Both the position numbers and the translations under genes were made by a program. Under the pieces are notes generated by a model. That model was not told the DNA's origin and did not search any database. It saw only the letters and a list, made by a program, of their open reading frames with translations. Positions 57,731-64,000 of a DNA stretch of 64,000 bases are shown piece by piece (position 1 is the stretch's first letter; each line of letters begins with the position of its first letter). The DNA lies in contig JAFEKR010000006.1 of NCBI GenBank assembly GCA_019022495.1, positions 868,001 to 932,000 on the forward strand. Reading direction: 5' to 3'. Source of the stretch: Epichloe hybrida. Taxonomy: Eukaryota > Ascomycota > Sordariomycetes > Hypocreales > Clavicipitaceae.

Positions 57731-59411
57731 TTATTCGTCGGAATCATCGGAATCATCGTCAGAGTCCTCAGCGGCAGCTACCTTTTTTGCGGGCTTCTTC
57801 TTCTTTTTGCTCTTGCTCTTCTTGCCGGTGTTTCTAGAAAGGGGTTGTTCCAGGAGCTTGAGGATTTCCTCGTCGGTGATCTTCTTGTCAGACTCGACCT
57901 TGCTCAGGTCAAGGGCAGGGGCGCCAGCCAGCTTGGTAATGCCGTTCTTTGTGATAGCTATCGAAAAACTGGTCAATTCCTCTGTCATGTCTCTCCATTC
58001 AGTCGCGATAGATTCGGTGACTTACCAATGGTAGTCAGCAGACGGGCAACAGGGAAGTTATCCTTATCGCCAGCAAGCTCATACTGGCGGAAAACATTGC
58101 CACGAACACATTCAACAACGCCAGACTTGGCGTCACGCTCGTCCTCGAGCTGTCTCAGGCTGAAGGGGAACGTGCCAAACTTCTTCTGGACCTCGGAAAG
58201 GATCTTGCGGGAAGTAGGGCGCTTCAGACCATAGGTCTGGGCGGTACGACGGTGCAGAGTGGCACGTCCGTCCAAGTTCTTGCACTTTCCAGAGCCCAGA
58301 GACACGCCCATCTCGACACCCCAGACCTCGGAGATGGCGGGAACACCATCACCTTTTCCGCCCTCCTGAGGGGCCAGAACAATCTTCTTGGTGCTCTCGA
58401 TCTCATTGCGGTCGAAGAGCCATGAGGTAGTGCTCTCAACGAGGTTGCACTCGTAGCTCTCGCAGACCTTCTGCAACAGAGAGGTCATCTTGGCCTGAGA
58501 GGGCGCCTTTTGCGAAGCAGCCTTTGCCTTTTCCTCGTCAGTCCCCTGAGCAAGCAAACCAGGAGGGACCATCAATCGCAGAAGCATTTCGTTGGCGTAG
58601 TAGTTGGCCAACAGCAAATCAGCAGAGCGACCGGTAATGGTCTCATCCTTCTTGTCATCTGCGCGAGCCAGGACAGTGTCACAAACAATAGCACCGAAAC
58701 CATCGATCTGGGCACCAAGTTGGATCTTGATGGGCTCGTCAGGCTGGATTTCCAGAGCAGCCTCAGATTCGTCCGAGGTCAAGGGGGTGTAAGGGGTGAC
58801 ATATGAAGCAGGCGAAATTGTGGTGGGGTGGGAGAAACCTGTCAAGGTTCTGTATCAGCAACCACATGCGCAGATTCGCAGTTCAGGGATTGTGTGGTGG
58901 AAACGAACCCTTGGCAACCTTCTTTCCTCGGTAAACCTTGGCCACTTCTTCCTCCAGAATCTTGTCACCCTTCTGGCATACCTCGACAATCTTTGCGCCG
59001 GGAACGCAGAGCTTGGCGACCTCGGCGAGAACCTTTTCGGAAATTTGACCGGCGGTCTTATACTTGGTCAAGGTATCGGGGTTATTGAGGGAGTAATCTG
59101 GACCACCGTGTTAGCAGCTTGTAGTGAATGAGGTGTTGGCAGATGACGTCTTGACGTCTTGACGTCTTGACGGCTGTCGTGTGCCTGCCTGTTGACCTGG
59201 GCTCAAGTCGTGCAAATCGCAGGCCATGGCGGGGTAACTGGTTTGTGTGCGTGGGAAAGAGGGGCAGGTCCTGCTGACTCCTCGAGGCTGGATGGCAGAG
59301 GGGACTAGGAAGATGAGAGCTATGGCGAAAGGGCCTTGACTCCAGGATTGTGCTTTTTGCGTGAATGGACAGATACATACCGACGACATCCTTGTCCTTG
59401 TCGTCCGACAT
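57731..59411 (-). CDS. PA2G4/Ebp1-like (curved DNA-binding, peptidase M24 fold) protein
   Basis: Exons are 59411-59381, 59097-58909, 58838-58026 and 57957-57731, encoding 419 aa. The family has the methionine aminopeptidase fold, lacks activity, and acts in ribosome biogenesis and translation; the fission yeast member was described as a curved DNA-binding protein. Visible marks are TKYKTAGQISEKVLAEVAKLCVPGAKIVEVC, FSHPTTISPASYVTPYTPL, LGAQIDGFGAIVCDTVL, LLANYYANEMLLRLMVPPG and TSWLFDRNEIESTKKIVL. The usual metal ligands are not recognised, as expected. The C terminus is a Lys-rich run followed by an acidic Asp/Ser tail. Exon 1 encodes only MSDDKDKDVV, and intron 1 is long (283 bp). Confidence 0.92.
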
Positions 59412-60649
59412 GATGAGCAGATTGGGCTTCAGAAACGGACTATGATCAAAGGCACGGGAAGCAGGTGGTTTTTGAGGGAGTGGAAGGAGATGGGGGAAGG
59501 AGCTGTCTTTGTGGGAAACCAGCCGCGCAGCTGAGTTTTGCGCGCCCACGTCTGATCTGGGCTGGTGTTAGATAAAGAGGGGCAAGCCAGGGGCCTGGCC
59601 GGTTGCGTTGCTTGTTGCTCCATTCACACTCATCACTCATGGATGGATGGTAAATGCTCTTTCTTTGAGTCCAACCCGAAATGACCAATATGCTGCGCTC
59701 TGAATAGTTCCCAGGTTCCCAGGTTCAATGATAGTCAGCTACTCGGCCAAATGAGCGCGCAGAATGTTTGTATTGAGCTCAGTCTCCATCTCAATAACTC
59801 GCGTCCATTCCTCTTCTCCCGATGCAGCCTACCCTGCACAGTTTGGTCGGATTTTATGTCTGCTCATTATGATCGTTGTGACGCGCCTTGACCCTGACGT
59901 TGTGAATTTGAGTGGTACTATGCACAAAGCTGTCGATTGCGGTGTATACTCCGTCTTCTGTTACTTTTGGGCAGTCAATTGCTGCTGTATTGCTCCGTGT
60001 GTTGACTACAATCTTGTTGTGTCAAGATGGGGTTGAAATGAAGACCACGCGCAGACCTGTCCCTAGTAGGGTTGTTAATCAGGGCTGGAGTTGACTAGAG
60101 TAAGCAGGCGAGGTTTCGAAGAACCTTGTTGACGTTTAAGCTGAGAGTAATCAGACCTATGTAATCCGTATACGGTATACGGATTACATTCGCAATAATG
60201 TGATAATTCTCCCATCTTTGAAGTGGAGACGAGGTTTCGGCGAGGGCGCATTCCTATTCGCGCATCATGCCGGCTTCAGAGGGGGTCTGGCGCAACCCGG
60301 GGCTCGATACCTGGCATTTGTAGAGACATTGGCGTGCGGGTGCAAGTACACCCCACTGTACCTTCTCTACTTGTCCGGCCAGCCTTCCGCCCCGGCTGCG
60401 AATGAGGAGGCTGCCGTTTCCAAGTCCCCCAGGCACGAAATGAAACCCAACAAACCCTCTCCCGAAAGCCATTAGGGATTTTGAGCATCCAAGCCGAGCG
60501 GCCTCGCCAACCATCCCCATCCCCGCATCATCTCGCCCGACGACTTCTTGCAGCCCGGTATTCACCGCGGCCGCTGCGCGCCTGATTGAACTCATCTACG
60601 CTGCCGCGACGTGGCGGCGATACCGTTGAGCGCGCCAACAACCGCGACC
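59412..60649. other. Divergent intergenic region PA2G4-like / SNF5
   Basis: Shared upstream region of two divergently read genes, about 1.2 kb. It contains the 31-bp palindrome at 60159-60189 and a near-match TACTCCGTC at about 59946. No gene is supported. Confidence 0.5.
60159..60189. repeat. 31-bp perfect palindrome
   Basis: Arms of 15 bp (ATGTAATCCGTATAC and its exact reverse complement) flank one central G. It lies 461 bp before the SNF5 ATG and contains the same TCCGTA half-site found elsewhere in the window. Confidence 0.97.
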
Positions 60650-62951
60650 ATGGCGACCCAGCCAGCCACGTCGGCGCCTGCGACGGGCGCGACACCTACC
60701 GCGACATCAACTACCTCTGCCTCAGCAGTCGACGAGAACGATGCCGCGCAAGGTTTTGCCCCCGCGGACGCGGATGTCCCCGTACGCACCAAGGAATCGT
60801 TCAACAAGCTCATGGTTGAGCGTTATACCATGCGCGACTCCATTGCCGCCGCCGCTCTGGGGGAACAGCTCAACCAGACGCGCAAGTCGTCGCAGGAGAT
60901 GCGTGATAAGATCCACGAGTACCGCATGATTCGAAGCGACTACAAGCCATGGTTCCCCCCCAGCCGACTCTATGGCGAAGGATACAACGGCTTCGGCAAC
61001 GGCCATACCGAAAACCAGCAGCCAACGTCCCGGATCATCTATCCTTCACAGAAGCCTCGACCAGGCCGACGGATAACACCGGCCCTCAAGTTTGCTCGCA
61101 AGGACATGTTGAAGCAGGCCGAGCAGCACGAAGAACTGGTGCCGCTTCGGCTGGAGGTGGAATGGGACAAGGTGAAGCTGCGAGACACCTTCACCTGGAA
61201 CCTGCATGAGCGCCTGCTGGCAGTCGAACTATTTGCTGCCCAGATCGTCGAGGATATGGGGCTCAAACAACCCAATGCTCAGCCGATATTTGATCAGATT
61301 GTTCAGCAAATGCGCGAACAGCTCAACGATTTCTACCCCTTCGCCTTCTCCGAGGAAGACGCGCTGGACCCCGAGCTACCTTACTCGGCCTACAAGAACG
61401 ACGAGATGCGCGTGCTCATCAAGTTGAACATCACCATCGGCCAGCACACCTTGGTGGACCAGTTCGAATGGGAGATCAACAACCCGAACAATTCGCCCGA
61501 GGAGTTTGCCAGCAACATGGCTCGCGACCTCTCGCTGTCGGGTGAATTCACCACGGCCATCGCCCATTGCATTCGGGAACAGACGCAGCTATTCACCAAG
61601 AGCTTGTACAGCGTAGGCCACCCCTTTGACGGCCGGCCCATCGAAGATCCAGACCTCGTGTCAGCCTTTTTACAAACGCCGCTGCCCGCCGTCTTTCGAC
61701 CGCAGCAGCAGGCCAAGGAGTACGCGCCATACATGTACGAGCTCAGCGAGGCTGATTTGGAGCGAAACGAGCTGGTATTCTCTCGCGAGCAACGACGCCA
61801 GAAGCGGTCGATCAACAGAAGGGGTGGCCCGCAGCTTCCAGATCTCAGAGAACGACAGCGAACTATCCGCGCCCTCATCGTGTCCTCGGTCCTGCCCGGT
61901 GCCGCCCAAGATGTCGAAGACAGCCGATTGTTCAAGCGCACGGCCGGCGCAGTAAGCAAGAAGAGGCCCAACCGCGATGGGGAAATCTCGGAATCAGAGG
62001 ACAGCGACGATTCTTCGCCCGACTCACCGGCTCCCTCACAGCTCATTGGCACCGCTCGCACGAGGGGAATGCGAGGGGCAGCATCGGCAGCCCAGCAAAG
62101 AATGGCAAACCTGGGTCGTTCGGAAACGCCCGAGACCAGTCTATTGCATCATCACGAGACGCGAACGTCGCGACGCGGCAGAGACGAGACAGAAGAGCCC
62201 CTGCACCTGTGGGTGACTCTCAGGATGAGCAGGGAGAAGCTGAGGAGGGTGATAAGGGGCGACTATCGCGATCTGAAAGCCCCCTCGCAGCCCCAAACAC
62301 CAGTGGCGGCTCATGCCAGAGCACCCAGCACATCGACTGCTCCGAAGCCAAAGACGCCCTTCGCGTCCTTTGCGTCCTTTGCGCCCGCATCAGCCTCGAC
62401 TCCTCAACCGCCAGCAACGGCGGCCGTGCCAGGCGGCGGCAGCTCAGTGAGCTCCTCCTTGCCTGCTGGCCAACTCGGCCGTCTACCTGCTCCTCCTCTC
62501 GTCCCAGGCCAATCGCCCCCGCCAGCTGTAAGATGACGCAGTCTTAGTCTTCATAGTCTTCATACCTCGTCCGCATGTCTTGTCTGTTCGTTCCTGACCC
62601 CAGCACTAACCCCGAGTCATGTTCCAGCCCCCACCGCCAGAGTGGCTCGTCAACGCCCTCAAAGAACTAGAGACGCAGTACCCCAACGGCGACAGGTTCG
62701 AGGCCATCATGAAGTACAGCTACTTGGATCCCGTCACCGAACTGCCAATCCAGCAGCCAAACAACCCCCACGAAGGCGTCAAGTACGCCTGGCTCCCGCG
62801 CATCCGATGTCTCGACTGCATGAACAAGCTGTACACGCCTGGCCCAGAAATGACCGCCGGCAAGTTCGAGGCCCACTTGAAGTTTTCAGGCCACACGGAA
62901 AAGGTGAAGGCACGACTGGCGTCTCAAAAGTACGGCGTATTCGCGTCATGA
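60650..62951 (+). CDS. SNF5: SWI/SNF chromatin remodelling subunit Snf5
   Basis: Exons are 60650-62527 and 62628-62951 with a 100-bp intron (donor GTAAGA, acceptor GTTCCAG), encoding 733 aa. Snf5 is a core subunit of the SWI/SNF (or RSC, as Sfh1) remodelling complex. The SNF5 domain (about 145-400) is shown by ELVPLRLEVEWDKVKLRDTFTWNL, AVELFAAQIVEDMGL, EMRVLIKLNITIGQHTLVDQFEWEI and SGEFTTAIAHCIREQTQLF. A Pro/Ser/Ala-rich region follows. Exon 2 encodes a conserved C-terminal piece (FEAIMKYSYLD, KYAWLPRIRCLDCMNKLYTPGPEMT, FEAHLKFSGHTEKV), common in filamentous fungal Snf5. The start is the first ATG; an earlier in-frame stretch has no ATG. Confidence 0.94.
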
Positions 62952-63435
62952 TGGAGGATCATATTAGTCGCTGTTCCTGTTTTCCATGCTTCAACCCGGT
63001 TCCGTCAGAGACGTGCCTTGGTGTGGGCCGGACCTCCCTCCCCTTATCCCCCCTTCCAAGAAGAACACAAGTTGTATATACTCCACATGAGTTATTTTTT
63101 TTATCCAACAGAAAAAGGAATGGGATTTGTTTCTTGTCCAAATCGGCTGGGTGGCGTACGATGCGTTTTCCTTTTTTTTTTTTTTTTTTTTCTCCTGTCT
63201 ACCTCGTTTTGAATATCTCCTTTGTACTATTGCTCTGCGTCGACAGATGTTGACCCCCCTTGCCCCTCACAAGTTCTCAGCTCATTAGAAGCGGTTCGGT
63301 GAGTTGGCTAGACACATTAAGAGCAAGACAAGTCTAAGATTTGGCGATTGAGGCACACGCGGTGTGGAATGGGAGAAAAAATATGTATTAAGCGATTGTG
63401 ACTAATTCCATACTAGAATCGACCAAGGACGTGTT

Positions 63436-63470
<35 letters not shown>

Positions 63471-64000
63471 CCCCTTCGCCTCCGGGGAGACAGAACCAGG
63501 GGTCCAACGTCGGCTTGTGCAGCATGCAGACGTGGGTTAAATACGGGCTCTTCAGAGTGACTTCCATTCGTCATTGGCCATTTCCCTATCCTGTCATAAA
63601 TACTAGAGAGTACATGCAGCAAGTGATATATTGCGTATCGAACCCCAAGCCAGCCAGCCTGACAATGGTACAAACAAACCCCACGAGCGGCTTTTGGAAA
63701 TACAAAAAAAGAAAAAGAAAAAAAAAAAAGATGATAGACCAACATAGCTGTTCGAGCACACGGGTTTGACCTCTTCCCCTGCTTCCCCGTTACAAGTGTA
63801 ATTTCTTTTGAAACCAAAAACAGGCACAGAACTTCCTTCATCCTCTGCGTGTCCGTTCTCGTCTAATCTTTTGCGTCGAGAATATGAAGAAGAAGAAGAA
63901 GCAGTTCCGAAAAAAAGTAGAACGGGACCACAATATTTACTCATCAACATCCATTTCATCATCTTTGCTCAGTCTCCCGCGTGTTCTCGATGATCGGCTA
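62952..64000. other. SNF5 3' flank, gene-free to window end
   Basis: Contains poly-T (about 63174-63191), a GTTGCC hexamer array (about 63436-63470) and A-rich tracts (63705-63729). Several short open frames here have no conserved features. A gene could begin beyond the window. Confidence 0.5.
63436..63470. repeat. GTTGCC hexanucleotide repeat
   Basis: About six tandem copies downstream of SNF5. Confidence 0.9.

Overview
The window is nuclear DNA from a filamentous ascomycete. Protein similarity and gene style suggest Sordariomycetes, probably Hypocreales. Evidence is short GT-AG introns (mostly 50-130 bp), GC-rich third codon positions, pyrimidine-rich leaders, and one AT-rich retroelement carrying the scars of repeat-induced point mutation (RIP). 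No CRISPR array, operon or prokaryotic signal was seen.

Layout. 1-9269: a Myb/SANT-like gene (5' end unresolved), an IWR1 homologue (minus) with an in-frame TAG in its conserved domain, and a gene with an AMPK-type glycogen-binding domain. 9270-18005: one complete but dead Ty3/Gypsy-type LTR retrotransposon on the minus strand, with 117-bp LTRs and a GGGT target duplication. 18089-30254: MRH4 mitochondrial helicase, an acidic/basic nuclear protein with a KEN motif, TIP41, tRNA-Arg(CCT), an unrecognised 401-aa protein, Aurora kinase and ATP23. 30255-32307: gene-free, with an AT-rich relic. 32308-43090: PRO1, NIP7, GRS1 and CLA4. 43091-46588: a 3.5-kb gene-free interval rich in short repeats. 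46589-62951: an RRM plus Pumilio protein, RCO1 (Rpd3S subunit), a PA2G4/Ebp1-like protein and SNF5. The last kilobase is gene-free.

Most genes are conserved single-copy housekeeping or regulatory genes: transcription and chromatin (IWR1, RCO1, SNF5), translation and ribosome assembly (GRS1, NIP7, PA2G4-like, PUF, tRNA-Arg), mitochondria (MRH4, ATP23, the long form of GRS1), and signalling or mitosis (TIP41, Aurora, CLA4). They are not a functional cluster.

The least explained signal is a family of short elements built on the half-site TACGGA/TCCGTA. TACGGAGTA or its complement occurs at least 14 times outside exons, and the same half-site makes perfect palindromes, one of them 31 bp. Other points of note are the IWR1 stop codon, LTR mutations that fall only on the side facing the element body, insertion of that element 83 bp upstream of the MRH4 start codon, a likely dual-start GRS1, and very small coding exons in CLA4 (14 nt) and the PUF gene (6 nt). 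Exon boundaries were worked out by eye from splice motifs, phase and family similarity, not from transcripts.
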